Virus record (IMG/VR): IMGVR_UViG_3300030108_001317
Location: 1 to 55,746 of that record
Length of the DNA stretch: 55,746 nucleotides
From: a virus
Direction: 5' to 3' (one strand)
Position 1 is the stretch's first letter; every line of letters begins with the position of its first letter. The notes beneath the pieces were generated by a model. That model saw only the letters and a list, made by a program, of their open reading frames with translations. It was not told where the DNA came from and ran no database searches. The translations under genes and the position numbers were made by a program. Shown here piece by piece: positions 1 through 8,837 of this stretch.

Positions 1-464
1 ACTGTTAAGTCGTCTTGTACTTTTAAATCTACAGCAGAAATACTAGCTAGAGCATCTACAATAGCAGCACCAGAACCAGCACCATCAGAATAAACAATCT
101 TAGTATCGCCAGCAGGTATGGTTACATTTGCACCTGAACCCTGACTTATAATTATGTTTTGCGAACCACTTGTTGCGTTTTCAATAAACCAAAGTTTAGA
201 TACTGTGTTAGGACCAATAGTTATAGTACAAGCTGAATCTAATGTTCCTGTATACTTTAAAAATATTGACCTACCGGGGTCTGTAGCACCATCTGCTATG
301 GTAGTTGTATGCGTATCAGCGTTTGTTGTAATTGCTTCTGTGCCGTAACTGAAGGCTTCAGCTATCAACTCCAAATTTGTATTCGTCACATCGCCCCAAG
401 TTCCTGACGCATCACCTGTTGCCATTTCATTGAGTCTTAAATCATTGACGTATGTACTTGCCAT
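1..464 (-). CDS. Tail/fibre-type structural protein, 3' end beyond the window
   Basis: The ATG at 464-462 opens a frame that stays open to the left edge (154 codons seen). The start MASTYVNDLRLNEMATGDAS followed by GTWGDVTN and a Thr/Ala/Gly-rich beta-type sequence is a pattern I associate with tail or fibre proteins of marine podoviruses. It has a good ribosome site (GGAG just upstream) and follows 477-1277 on the same strand. The visible part shows no catalytic motif; the receptor-binding part, if any, lies outside. The family call is from memory of similar phage proteins. Confidence 0.75.
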   Translation of the reverse strand, partial: MASTYVNDLRLNEMATGDASGTWGDVTNTNLELIAEAFSYGTEAITTNADTHTTTIADGATDPGRSIFLKYTGTLDSACTITIGPNTVSKLWFIENATSGSQNIIISQGSGANVTIPAGDTKIVYSDGAGSGAAIVDALASISAVDLKVQDDLT

Positions 465-476
465 TTATTTTCTCCA

Positions 477-1277
477 TTAAGCTACTTCTTCCCAATTTGG
501 TGTTTGTGATTCATCTACACTTAGCCAATTAGGAGTTTGTCCGGGAATAACTTCATCCCAAACTAATAATTTACCTGTATTACCTGTTGTTAATACACCA
601 GTTGGTTGAATTACAGCAGTTCCTGCTACTGTTAAACTTCCAACTGAACCTGTTACTAAAAAACCAGTTACAGAGATTATATTATCTGTAACTAAACTTA
701 AAGTTCCTATTGCTGTTGTTCCTACAACATTAGTAACAGACATATTAGCATCGCCTGTTACAGTCTCATCACCTACTGCTATTGTCGAAGCAGTACCTGA
801 AACTCCTGTTATAGCTACACCAGCAGCTAATAATGTCCCTACCGCACCAGTACCAGCTATTCCTGTTTCAGTTACATTAGCATCACCTGATACAGATTCA
901 TTTCCTAATGCTGTTGTTCCAGCTAATCCTGTTAAACTTAAGTTACAAATTCCTGTAACCGTTAAACTATTTATAGCTGTTGTAGCTGAAACTCCTGTTT
1001 CTGCTACGTTTGCATTACCTGTTGCAACTAAAGAACCTACCGCTCCTGTTGATGTTACTCCTGTTTCTGTAACGTTTGCTACACCGGTTACTGTTAAAGA
1101 ACTAACAGCACCAGTACAAGTAACACCTGTTTCTGTAATGTTTGCATTACAACTAACTGTTTCTGTGCCTAATGCAGAAGTTGCTGCAACACCTGTAAGG
1201 TTTACAGAAACATTGACTATTGCAGGTTGACCCCAAGGACCTGAACCCCAAGTGGACCGACCCCATCCAACAGACAT
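477..1277 (-). CDS. Repeat-rich structural protein (probable tail/appendage)
   Basis: A 266-residue protein that starts MSVGWGRSTWGSGPWGQ and then consists almost entirely of imperfect units of about 17 residues of the type VTGxANVTETGVTSTGAVGSL, ending in a Trp-containing segment (TPNWLSVDESQTPNWEEV). The regular Val/Thr/Gly alternation predicts a beta-rich, fibrous or beta-solenoid fold. It is two bases away from the next structural gene and in the same run, so a virion role is likely. No enzymatic motif is visible. DNA-level repeats here may allow copy-number change. Confidence 0.7.
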   Translation of the reverse strand: MSVGWGRSTWGSGPWGQPAIVNVSVNLTGVAATSALGTETVSCNANITETGVTCTGAVSSLTVTGVANVTETGVTSTGAVGSLVATGNANVAETGVSATTAINSLTVTGICNLSLTGLAGTTALGNESVSGDANVTETGIAGTGAVGTLLAAGVAITGVSGTASTIAVGDETVTGDANMSVTNVVGTTAIGTLSLVTDNIISVTGFLVTGSVGSLTVAGTAVIQPTGVLTTGNTGKLLVWDEVIPGQTPNWLSVDESQTPNWEEVA

Positions 1278-1278
1278 A

Positions 1279-1710
1279 TTACGCTATTCTAATAACTGCG
1301 TTACTTGCGTCTGCTGTTGGAAAAGTAATTGTAAATGAACCTGCTGTTGATGTTTTATCTGCTCCAAAATCAAAAACTGCTACTGCTGGGTCACCTGTTG
1401 CTGAGTCGTTGTAAATCATACAACCTCTTGCTGTAACAGTTGCTGTTCCAAAAGTTAAATCAGCAAAGTCTGTAAACGCTGTTGTACCTGAAGTAGAAGG
1501 GTCAACACGGGTTAACGTATTACCTTTAGCAGTATAGTTTGTACCACTAGCTTCGTTACTTGTTGTATATGCGGTAGTTGCAGCACTCATAGTTGCCGAA
1601 CTTGTATAAAGTGCAAGCCTAAATGTGCTCCCACCTGAGTTTTTAAAATTGTGCACGCCTTCCAAAAGTTCTTTCTTGAAAGAAGTACACATCGCTTGTG
1701 TAATAGCCAT
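1279..1710 (-). CDS. Conserved phage structural protein
   Basis: A 143-residue protein with an N-terminal helix (MAITQAMCTSFKKELLEG) followed by a Ser/Thr/Ala-rich beta segment ending in TITFPTADASNAVIRIA. Short proteins with this start recur beside tail genes in marine phage genomes, from memory. Its ATG overlaps the stop of the upstream gene by one base, which places it in the same transcription unit. No specific function is visible. Confidence 0.65.
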   Translation of the reverse strand: MAITQAMCTSFKKELLEGVHNFKNSGGSTFRLALYTSSATMSAATTAYTTSNEASGTNYTAKGNTLTRVDPSTSGTTAFTDFADLTFGTATVTARGCMIYNDSATGDPAVAVFDFGADKTSTAGSFTITFPTADASNAVIRIA

Positions 1711-2000
1711 TATAGCCTCCTTATTATATTTGCTAGGTCTTTATGACCTTGTTTTTCTAACTCATTACATATTGTGCAAACATGATTTTGAATACCCTGA
1801 TTTACATAATATTGAATGACCCATTTGCATCTATCTCTAAATGCGTGTGCTTGTGCTTTTACCATAGGGTCAACGTCATCACTTATAGAAATAAGTTTAT
1901 TAGTAGCCATTTCAGCCAACTCCTCAACAGTATGTCCTCTATTTTGAGTTGTTGTTACTCCTACGTTGCCTATTGATAATTCAAATTTGTCTGTCTGCAT
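1710..2000 (-). CDS. Hypothetical phage protein
   Basis: A 96-residue soluble, helix-rich protein with two Cys close together (HVCTICNELEKQ near residues 72-83). I do not recognise the family. One-base overlaps with both neighbours show it is co-translated with the structural genes. Confidence 0.6.
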   Translation of the reverse strand: MQTDKFELSIGNVGVTTTQNRGHTVEELAEMATNKLISISDDVDPMVKAQAHAFRDRCKWVIQYYVNQGIQNHVCTICNELEKQGHKDLANIIRRL

Positions 2001-2746
2001 TATGGTTTATTTGGTTCTACTATGTCGTTAAATTCTGTCTGTGGGTCTTCTCTTCCTGATATGCCGTAAGGCACCATTTGTTGTTTTATGACTTCAGAAT
2101 ACCTACAAACCTTCATTTTATTATCTTCTACATAACTTACTATGGGGTCTTGTAGTCTATGATAACCATAAAGTTTGTCTTTAATCTCTACGTTTGCATC
2201 TAGTAAGTTAGACCTAAGTGCTATAGAAACATCTATTTTTTGTTCCATACATTTAGCTAACCAAAACTCACAACAGGCTCTACCCATTTCTGCAAAGTAA
2301 ACTAGCTTTTTATAAGTAAAATCAGCACCATACATAGCTACAGAGCCAACTTTATTCCAATAAGCAAAAGCTATAGCATAAGCTACTGTATTGTTTAAAT
2401 ATCCGCACTCTGTATCTCTAACGATTGCTTCTATAGGATATAACTCAATATTAGGCACTCTTTCATCTAATTCTACTGAATATATAGGACAAGTTGCTTT
2501 AGGCAAAACTCTTCGCATTAATTCAGTTTGATTACCAGCGTCATCAGAATCAAAAAATCTTGTCATGGGGTCCATAGCAAAAATCCTATCAGGATTAGGT
2601 ATAACCCCTGCCATCGCATTTATAGCCCAAACTTCATCGTATTGTTTACTATGTGCTGTAGCTATATGAAAATCTAATTGACTTTCACCCATAGCAACTA
2701 TTGCTATATGTTTGCCCTTTAGGTCTTTTATTGGTTTCTTTAACAT
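2000..2746 (-). CDS. Rossmann-like protein, DUF115/norphogenetic type
   Basis: A 248-residue protein with a nucleotide-binding-like start (KGKHIAIVAMGESQLDF), then YDEVWAINAMAG and RIFAMDPMTRFF. This order of beta strands followed by Gly/Asp motifs resembles MptE/DUF115-like folds found in marine phages, where it is often labelled a norphogenetic protein. The substrate is unknown. It sits among adaptor and tail genes, so it may modify or assemble virion parts; that is inference. Confidence 0.55.
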   Translation of the reverse strand: MLKKPIKDLKGKHIAIVAMGESQLDFHIATAHSKQYDEVWAINAMAGVIPNPDRIFAMDPMTRFFDSDDAGNQTELMRRVLPKATCPIYSVELDERVPNIELYPIEAIVRDTECGYLNNTVAYAIAFAYWNKVGSVAMYGADFTYKKLVYFAEMGRACCEFWLAKCMEQKIDVSIALRSNLLDANVEIKDKLYGYHRLQDPIVSYVEDNKMKVCRYSEVIKQQMVPYGISGREDPQTEFNDIVEPNKP

Positions 2747-2764
2747 TATCTGCTCCTTAATGTT

Positions 2765-3406
2765 TTATGACACAGGTATTTGTAAAGTGCTATCTTTATA
2801 TGTGTCTGTTGTGTTTCTTCCCTCTGCTAAAACTTTTAATCTAGCTAGTGCCTTTTCGTATCTATCGTTATATAAATTCATCAAGTCAGGCTCACCTTTC
2901 ATATACGTATATGCTTCTACTAAAGACCCATATAGCAAAGCGTTTGATGCGTTAGTAGACAACCAAGTTGAATCACTATCAGAACCTGCTGTTATGGAAG
3001 TGGGTCTATAAAAATAATGCAGTTCAGATGTATAGTCAGCATCTGGTGTAGGACCTATAATGTATGTATTTTCGTCAAATAACGAATAATGTTTCGGAGT
3101 TCCTTTTACTGTTGGATTAGGATATGCCTCTCTTATAAAAGTAACATCTGTTCTAAGCAAATTACTATGAGAATTAGAACTAATAATAGTTATATCAAAA
3201 GTATCTAAAAAATCACTAGGCGTAGCCAAATACGGATTTCCATCTGTTAGTGTACCTCGTACGGCTTTCCTGAATACAGGTAGACGTACCATTTTTAAAA
3301 TTCTTTCTTCAGCTTGTTTTATTATCGTAGGTAAGTCATTAACAAAATTTGTTTCTGAGTTTTGTAGATAATTCTGTATTGCTGATTTTAATTGTGCGTA
3401 TGTCAT
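2765..3406 (-). CDS. Head-tail adaptor-like protein (SU10 adaptor type)
   Basis: A 213-residue protein with the start MTYAQLKSAIQNYLQNSE, a Pro/Asp core (YLATPSDFLDTFDI) and C-terminal helices (LMNLYNDRYEKALARLKVLA). This helix-sheet-helix arrangement matches the phage SU10-type adaptor family, which joins the portal to the tail nozzle. A second adaptor-like gene lies at 3753-4445, and a nozzle-like gene at 45928-47790. The assignment rests on pattern recognition only. Confidence 0.6.
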   Translation of the reverse strand: MTYAQLKSAIQNYLQNSETNFVNDLPTIIKQAEERILKMVRLPVFRKAVRGTLTDGNPYLATPSDFLDTFDITIISSNSHSNLLRTDVTFIREAYPNPTVKGTPKHYSLFDENTYIIGPTPDADYTSELHYFYRPTSITAGSDSDSTWLSTNASNALLYGSLVEAYTYMKGEPDLMNLYNDRYEKALARLKVLAEGRNTTDTYKDSTLQIPVS

Positions 3407-3408
3407 AG

Positions 3409-3753
3409 TTAACTCGTTGTTACTGTAAGCTTACCTACTTTACCAAACATATCTAAACCTAAAGTGGATGAACCTAATTCTGTAATACCACCACCTATAG
3501 GATTAAAAGCAGAAAACCTTCTACTAGCTGCTAGACCCCTATCTGGTCTTGGGTCTAACAAAGCTTGAGGGTCATCGCTAGAATATTTGCCTAGTTGTAG
3601 CTGTGGTTGGTCTACATCCAAACACTCACTACAAACTTTATAGCCAGTTCTTTTTTGATTATAAATTTCAAAAACTAAATCTGTATATGGATATTCAAAC
3701 CCACACCTGTCACAAAATGCTATAGATTTTTTACCGGAAGCAAAATTACCCAT
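3409..3753 (-). CDS. Small zinc-ribbon phage protein
   Basis: A 114-residue protein with two CxxC pairs (FCDRCGFEYPYTDL and KVCSECLDV) forming a likely zinc ribbon in the first 45 residues, then a Pro-rich stretch with LLDPRPDRGLAASRR. It lies between the two adaptor-like genes and overlaps the downstream start by one base. Similar proteins are frequent in marine podovirus structural clusters; the role is not known to me. Confidence 0.65.
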   Translation of the reverse strand: MGNFASGKKSIAFCDRCGFEYPYTDLVFEIYNQKRTGYKVCSECLDVDQPQLQLGKYSSDDPQALLDPRPDRGLAASRRFSAFNPIGGGITELGSSTLGLDMFGKVGKLTVTTS

Positions 3754-4445
3754 TAATTTCTACTTACAAAGGGTACGAATCTTACAGCAGCTTTTTCTCT
3801 ATCTTCTGAGGAAGCAAGTTGCCATTGTTCATCATACATAGCTTTCAAAGCTAAAACTCTTTCTGCTTGGTCTGAATGTTTTACAGATAAATAGTAAGCT
3901 AGTCCAGCAGTTGCACAAGGCAAAAACCTAGCAGGTAAATCTAAAGTATTAGATGCAGGACTGCCTACATCTTCTATTCTAGCTATTCTGTAATAAAACA
4001 ACGTATATGTTTCAACGTCATCCGGTACAGGATATAAATTAACTACAGGTGCTGCTTGTTGTCTATCTATATATATCTGTATAGGTAGTCCTTTTGAAAG
4101 TTTATTTGGTATAGCAGAGTAAGTAGAAACAGATATACGATTTAATCGTGTATCACTTTGCGTATCAACGTTGCCTGAATTAGTTCTAATAGAATGTTCT
4201 ATTAAGTCTATAGTATCAGACGGTAACGTATACGTTGCAGTACCTGCTGTTAAAGCTTGTGTACCGCTTTCCACTTTCCATAAATTTATACCACGATTAG
4301 CCCACTCAAGAAACATGGTATTTAAGGAGCGTCTAGCACTCCTTAAATGATAACCAGAACGCATCTCTACTCCTGCCAAATCAAAGGCTTCTTCTGCTAG
4401 TTCTGTAAAGTCTGGATTGAATGTAGCTGAACCGCTAGTTGCCAT
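3753..4445 (-). CDS. Head-tail connector/adaptor protein
   Basis: A 230-residue protein with an N-terminal helical region (FTELAEEAFDLAGVEMRSGY), a beta core with TYTLPSDTIDLIEHSI and a C-terminal helical segment rich in Ala and Glu. This is the arrangement of P22 gp4-like tail accessory factors, which plug onto the portal ring. It overlaps 3409-3753 by one base and follows a tiny basic protein gene at 4446. Confidence 0.6.
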   Translation of the reverse strand: MATSGSATFNPDFTELAEEAFDLAGVEMRSGYHLRSARRSLNTMFLEWANRGINLWKVESGTQALTAGTATYTLPSDTIDLIEHSIRTNSGNVDTQSDTRLNRISVSTYSAIPNKLSKGLPIQIYIDRQQAAPVVNLYPVPDDVETYTLFYYRIARIEDVGSPASNTLDLPARFLPCATAGLAYYLSVKHSDQAERVLALKAMYDEQWQLASSEDREKAAVRFVPFVSRN

Positions 4446-4628
4446 TTACACTCTGCCACCAAATTTTTTCTTAACCAAATCTTGATACATCATTGGTCCT
4501 TTCATTTTGGATTTACCTTTAGTGTTTCTACCACCAGCCATTTTTTTCATCATAGCTTTGCCTTTAACGGTCTTACCGTTTACGGTCTTACCGTTTTTAT
4601 ACATAGCTTTGCCTTTAGTACGTTTCAT
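4446..4628 (-). CDS. Small, very basic virion-type protein
   Basis: A 60-residue protein with about one third Lys/Arg and a repeat of NGKTVNGKTVKGKAMMKK. It has no acidic cluster and no hydrophobic segment, so nucleic-acid binding is the plausible chemistry. It is followed directly by the adaptor gene. Similar lysine-rich proteins cluster again at 54.2-55.2 kb. Function unknown. Confidence 0.6.
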   Translation of the reverse strand: MKRTKGKAMYKNGKTVNGKTVKGKAMMKKMAGGRNTKGKSKMKGPMMYQDLVKKKFGGRV

Positions 4629-4639
4629 ACTTTTCTCCG

Positions 4640-5056
4640 TTAATAGTGTTTATGTGCCCAAATAATAGCACTATAGGTATCGCCGTCTGTATGATTTACT
4701 GTAGTTAACAATAAGTCACCATTGACTCCGGTTCCTGCATTATTTGGTATTCCTGATTTACCTTCGTTACCCATAGAAAAATCCCACGTATCTGAAAAGT
4801 CAGCAGGTGCTTCAAATATAAATTGATTGGAACTTGCTTTCCAAAATAATTTAAATCCCATGCCTATATTACTAAACCAAATACGTTGAATTGAGACACG
4901 GCTACAAGCCGCACCTGTTGTTGGATTTGAATTTAAAGCAGATACATCAATTTTAGCAACGGCAGATTCACCTGTTCCGTCACTAATATTAGTTATCTTT
5001 ACAATTAAATTCTTGCCACCGTCTTCTATGGTCTGCGATGTTACTGCATCAGCCAT
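4640..5056 (-). CDS. Structural protein, beta-rich
   Basis: A 138-residue protein starting MADAVTSQTIEDGGKNLIVKI, with a pattern of alternating beta strands and a C-terminal AIIWAHKHY. It sits between the decoration-like gene at 5068 and the connector genes. It belongs to a group of short proteins common in marine phage head modules; no motif tells its exact place in the virion. Confidence 0.6.
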   Translation of the reverse strand: MADAVTSQTIEDGGKNLIVKITNISDGTGESAVAKIDVSALNSNPTTGAACSRVSIQRIWFSNIGMGFKLFWKASSNQFIFEAPADFSDTWDFSMGNEGKSGIPNNAGTGVNGDLLLTTVNHTDGDTYSAIIWAHKHY

Positions 5057-5067
5057 TATAGACCTCC

Positions 5068-5574
5068 TTAAGCGTCAGCAAATGGAGTTACTACAGTTCC
5101 TGAAGCAAGGTTAATACCCTCTACTGCATACTTAGCTGAAGCTATTGCTGTAACTCTAATGATTGTTCCAGCTATTCCGCCTTTAGTAGTACCATTTAAA
5201 GTTATAACATCATTACTAGCACCTGAGAAGAATGTTTTACCTGCTGCATCGCTTTTACCCATATATAATCCACCAACGAACTTATCTGTGCCGTCAGTTT
5301 TAATATCTAAGTCTGTAGCTGCTGTTTCTATTACAAAAGTAAAAGAAGCACCCAAGTTGTTAGTTTGATTAGGGTCATCATCCCTACCCGGAGCAGTTGC
5401 AACAATACTTGGTAAAGTAAATTTACCATCAGCATCATTACAAGTAAGAATCTTACCTGAGTGTGCTGCTACTGTAAGTGTAGTGTCTGCTGTTAAGCTA
5501 ACTACGGTTGCATTACCTGCTGAAATGAAACCAGCTAGTGACCTAACCGGTCCTGAAAAAGTTGATTTTGCCAT
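5068..5574 (-). CDS. Head-associated structural protein
   Basis: A 168-residue Gly/Thr/Ala-rich beta protein (start MAKSTFSGPVRSLAGFISAG). It is the first gene after the capsid terminator at 5658-5690 and so may belong to a separate transcript or depend on read-through. The first 40 residues resemble decoration-like proteins encoded next to capsid genes. Exact role not established. Confidence 0.6.
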   Translation of the reverse strand: MAKSTFSGPVRSLAGFISAGNATVVSLTADTTLTVAAHSGKILTCNDADGKFTLPSIVATAPGRDDDPNQTNNLGASFTFVIETAATDLDIKTDGTDKFVGGLYMGKSDAAGKTFFSGASNDVITLNGTTKGGIAGTIIRVTAIASAKYAVEGINLASGTVVTPFADA

Positions 5575-5657
5575 AATTAAGTCTCCTTAATACTCTATCG
5601 TCTTGGCGAGTCTGCTAGGTCAGTCGATAGATTAAATAAAACCCTAGATTTAAAACG

Positions 5658-5690
5658 AAAAAAAGGGCGATAGAATTAACTATCGCCCAT
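5658..5690 (-). terminator. Rho-independent terminator after the capsid gene
   Basis: Read on the minus strand it is GGGCGATAG, loop TTAATT, CTATCGCCC, then seven T. The 9-bp perfect stem lies 7 bases past the capsid stop codon. It would let capsid transcripts end here and so set capsid level apart from the downstream genes. An extra inverted pair CTATCG/CGATAG lies at 5595-5630 in the leader of the next gene. Confidence 0.9.
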
Positions 5691-5696
5691 TTATTC

Positions 5697-6635
5697 TTAG
5701 CTACTACCCGGTGAACCGTAGATTCCCATGTAGTCACTTACTCCAAATGAGTAACGCTCTCTCGCTTTATAACGAACATTTCCGGTGTCAAAGTCACCAT
5801 CCATAGAAGTTTCTAAAGCTGTTCTTTGGAAGTGTTTCATTCCATTAGGAACATCAGTAATAATGAAGAAAGCATTGGAATCTGTTAAATAGTGATTAAC
5901 AAAATATCCTTCTGGTATTGCTCCATTATTTCTAAGTGCGTTGATGTCATTGTCAGAAGTTCCAACTCTGCCTTCAGTCTCTAAGAGTCTTGTAGCAGTA
6001 AATTGTAACGCTGATGGAATAATCAAACGTCTTGGTTTAGCAGCAACCAAAAGTCCACGCTCATCTTTATATCCAGCAATATCTATTACTGCATTTTCTA
6101 ATGAGGTTTCGTTAAGGTCAGTTGCTGTGACAGGACGGTTATTATTTTTACCGCCGTCAACCAAGGGGTGTCCGTCACCACCAGTAACTCCGTCACCTGA
6201 TGCAGTAAATAAATTTACTCCGTCACCAGATTGGAAAGAGTTTGTAAAACCATTGTTCAATGGATTTACAGCTTTTACCTGTTTAGTGTAAGACATAGCC
6301 CTAGCTAGTGCTTTTGTATATCTAGCAGAAAGCGAATCATAAAGATTATCTTCCATCGCTTCTTCTGTAATACTAAAGCCCATCGCTATAGTTTCGTGAT
6401 TATAACGTGCTGTGTAAGTTTCTTGTGCTGAATCATAACTGATTGCAGAACCTTCATTCTTAACAGGAGCAGCATCAAATCCACTTAACTTCACCTCTTC
6501 CTCGAAAGAACGGTCAGAGTTTTCAGTTTCATAGATAGCTGCGTGCTCATCGTCATAAGACGTGTATTCATCGCCAAAGAGTGCATTCAATCCCGGAAGT
6601 AACTCTTTGAGCATTTGTGCTCTTGATATAGCCAT
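5697..6635 (-). CDS. Major capsid protein (HK97 fold)
   Basis: A 312-residue protein starting MAISRAQMLKELLPGLNALF. Features of HK97-type capsid proteins are the long helical N-arm with acidic residues, the E-loop-like region around YTARYNHETIAMGFSITEEAMED, and the C-terminal ARERYSFGVSDYMGIYGSPG. The length fits compact HK97 capsids without an internal protease domain. It lies downstream of portal, scaffold and decoration-like genes in the canonical order, and is followed at once by a strong terminator. Confidence 0.85.
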   Translation of the reverse strand: MAISRAQMLKELLPGLNALFGDEYTSYDDEHAAIYETENSDRSFEEEVKLSGFDAAPVKNEGSAISYDSAQETYTARYNHETIAMGFSITEEAMEDNLYDSLSARYTKALARAMSYTKQVKAVNPLNNGFTNSFQSGDGVNLFTASGDGVTGGDGHPLVDGGKNNNRPVTATDLNETSLENAVIDIAGYKDERGLLVAAKPRRLIIPSALQFTATRLLETEGRVGTSDNDINALRNNGAIPEGYFVNHYLTDSNAFFIITDVPNGMKHFQRTALETSMDGDFDTGNVRYKARERYSFGVSDYMGIYGSPGSS

Positions 6636-6648
6636 TTATATACTCCCT

Positions 6649-7230
6649 TTAAACACCTGTGGTGTTGTCATATTGATGCCCTGCGTTGAATTTAACGATA
6701 ACATCTGTGAAAGAATCACCAACTGAGCTATCAGGACCATCAACAAAGTCGATGATTCTAAGTGGAAGCGTAGCAGTAGTAGCGGCAATAGTTGAACTAT
6801 CGACAGCGTTTTTACTACGTCCAATGCTCGTTGAACCTGCGGTCTGAACAATCGCTACATTATTACCTATAGCTGTTTGAGCCAAAGAATCGTCCCCTTG
6901 CATTTTCATCAATACATTGGGGTCATCTAACACATAGGCTTTTATATCACTAGCAACCGTAGAAGCTGGATAAAACTGCGAATATGTAGGTTGATTTGTA
7001 GTCGGGTCAGTATAAGAACAACCCATAAAAACACCTGTAGGTGTCAAAGTAGTTGTTCCTGTATCTTTTTCTATAGTTCCAGCAGCGACTGTTTTTACGA
7101 AATCACCGTAGAATATAGCGGTGCCATAATTACTGGCTATCTTTAAGTGTCTAACTTTTCCTGTAAAGGAACCGCTTGCACTCAGAGTACCAATAGGTTC
7201 TGCACCCATAGGAGTTGCCGTTGAAGACAT
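6649..7230 (-). CDS. Head decoration-like protein
   Basis: A 193-residue protein located immediately upstream of the capsid gene. It has a mixed beta composition and the segments PIGTLSASGSFTGKVRHLKI and IYGDFVK-like FYGDFVKTVAAGTIEKDTG. Position and composition suggest a capsid decoration or cement protein. An alternative is a minor head protein. No enzymatic motif is seen. Confidence 0.6.
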   Translation of the reverse strand: MSSTATPMGAEPIGTLSASGSFTGKVRHLKIASNYGTAIFYGDFVKTVAAGTIEKDTGTTTLTPTGVFMGCSYTDPTTNQPTYSQFYPASTVASDIKAYVLDDPNVLMKMQGDDSLAQTAIGNNVAIVQTAGSTSIGRSKNAVDSSTIAATTATLPLRIIDFVDGPDSSVGDSFTDVIVKFNAGHQYDNTTGV

Positions 7231-7272
7231 AAATTTTTCTCCGATTAAATTAAATAAAGCACAATTAATTAC

Positions 7273-7782
7273 TTAATTGTTGCCACCAAATTTAACCTTC
7301 GTAGTTCTTTCTGGTCTTAGTAAAGGCATACGAGGGTCATTTTCTCGTAGATAATTTCTATCAACACCTTCCATTTGTTGCTGTGCCATATCCTCATAGT
7401 ATTTCGACCTCTGTTGCATTGTTTTTTCAGGGGCTTTACATAAAAGCAAACCGCCTATTTCAATGTTACCTTTAGCCGCAAACTGTGAACCATAGTCAGA
7501 TTGAATTTTTAATTCAGGATGTTCTTCAGCCATTACAGGTTCCCAACCTTCACGAAAACGTGTTGAAACGTTTATGTTGTCGGACTCCCCTAATATAGAA
7601 GTTCTAATCCATCTAAAAACCCAACCGTCTTGCGGTTCAGGTATTGGCAAAAGTGATTGAGGAATAAAAGCATCATTTGGACGAGTATCGTCTTTTCTTT
7701 CATCTACATCTCTAGGTGCACGCTTATCGACTACAGACTCTTCTGTAGATTCATCTGTGTCGTTTTCATATATATCAGACAT
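7273..7782 (-). CDS. Conserved phage head-module protein
   Basis: A 169-residue hydrophilic protein with an acidic disordered first 35 residues, then DGWVFRWIRTSILGESDNIN and a C-terminus rich in charged residues (NDPRMPLLRPERTTKVKFGG). It overlaps the scaffold gene by one base. Proteins of this kind are conserved in uncultured marine phage contigs, from memory; the role is unknown. Confidence 0.6.
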   Translation of the reverse strand: MSDIYENDTDESTEESVVDKRAPRDVDERKDDTRPNDAFIPQSLLPIPEPQDGWVFRWIRTSILGESDNINVSTRFREGWEPVMAEEHPELKIQSDYGSQFAAKGNIEIGGLLLCKAPEKTMQQRSKYYEDMAQQQMEGVDRNYLRENDPRMPLLRPERTTKVKFGGNN

Positions 7783-8837
7783 TAAATTTTCTCCTTAATG
7801 AGTTCTTTAGCATATCTTTCTGGACTAATCCCAAGACGCTTTGCGAGAGCGACTTGAGTTGAAGTTAACTGCACTTTGCGGGGTTTGCTACCATTATTGC
7901 GATTAGATGGTGCTACTACCGATTGTGTATTTCTGGGTGTCGCAGTTTCAGCAACTTCGTTGCTTTCTTCAGGTGTTTCCACCCCGAAATAATCAGGGAA
8001 ACGGAGTCGCATACGCTTATCCACTTCCTCATAATACTTATCTGACTGTGGCGATATACCTTCCTTTCTAACTAAGGTTTCATGTATACCATAAGCCAAA
8101 GCAGTCATTTCCTTTTGGTCATCTGACCCGAACCACGAATTGTTTCTCAACCAAGCCACCGCCTTTGGGTCTATTGTTGGCGGTTGTTGCGGTATAGGTT
8201 GTTGTTGTCCAACAGGCTGTTGTGGTGCCTGTTGTGCTCTTGCTTGTTCAACAGCTAAGTGGTCTTCTGCAACTTTTAACTCTGATTGAGCCTTTAACAT
8301 ATCGTTAGTTGCATTAGTTATTTGTTCCGTATCACCTGACTCATGTGCCGCCATGTGATTGCGTTTAGCCTGTTCTAGTTGTGCTTCTGCCTTTGCTTTT
8401 ACTTGTTGCATCAAGGCACTTTCACCACGTTGTACTAATGCAGACAATCTTCTGTTTTCTTCTGCTTGTTGTTTCGCAAAGCTAACAGATTCTTCTCTTA
8501 GTTTTTCTGCGGCTTCTTTTGCACGTCTTTCTTCGTGAAATTCGTATTTTAATTTATTAATACGTTTTTTAACTCGCTCATCAATGCCGTCAATTTCTTG
8601 TTCTATCTCAGCTTGGTCAGCTTGTTTTTGTTCGTCAGAACGAGGTGTTTTTCTGTCATCCTCCGGTCTGTCGTCTATAATTTCTACGTCAAAATCTTCA
8701 GCAGAATCATCAGATACTACAGTATTTTTAATCCCTAAAAACTTCTCTTCTTGCGAATGAGGGCTTTCTTCTACTATATCTTCTACTGGTTCAACTGCTT
8801 CAAATTGCTCTTCTGCAAACTCTTCGTTTGTACTCAT
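7782..8837 (-). CDS. Scaffolding-type protein
   Basis: A 351-residue, highly charged protein. Residues 1-90 are acidic and disordered, about 90-200 form a long predicted coiled coil (KRINKLKYEFHEERRAKEAA onward), a Gln/Pro-rich linker follows, and the C-terminus is short and basic (RKVQLTSTQVALAKRLG). This design, and the position between portal and capsid genes, fits an internal scaffold that exits before packaging. It overlaps the GroES-like gene by four bases. Confidence 0.75.
   Translation of the reverse strand: MSTNEEFAEEQFEAVEPVEDIVEESPHSQEEKFLGIKNTVVSDDSAEDFDVEIIDDRPEDDRKTPRSDEQKQADQAEIEQEIDGIDERVKKRINKLKYEFHEERRAKEAAEKLREESVSFAKQQAEENRRLSALVQRGESALMQQVKAKAEAQLEQAKRNHMAAHESGDTEQITNATNDMLKAQSELKVAEDHLAVEQARAQQAPQQPVGQQQPIPQQPPTIDPKAVAWLRNNSWFGSDDQKEMTALAYGIHETLVRKEGISPQSDKYYEEVDKRMRLRFPDYFGVETPEESNEVAETATPRNTQSVVAPSNRNNGSKPRKVQLTSTQVALAKRLGISPERYAKELIKEKI

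Noticed and set aside
6250-6275. CCATTG-TT-CAATGG as another member of the palindrome family
   Set aside because: It lacks the GAAC/GTTC core and lies in a conserved coding part of the capsid gene.
6636-6851. 71-codon minus frame overlapping the decoration-like gene
   Set aside because: Out-of-frame shadow of 6649-7230 with no ribosome site and improbable composition.
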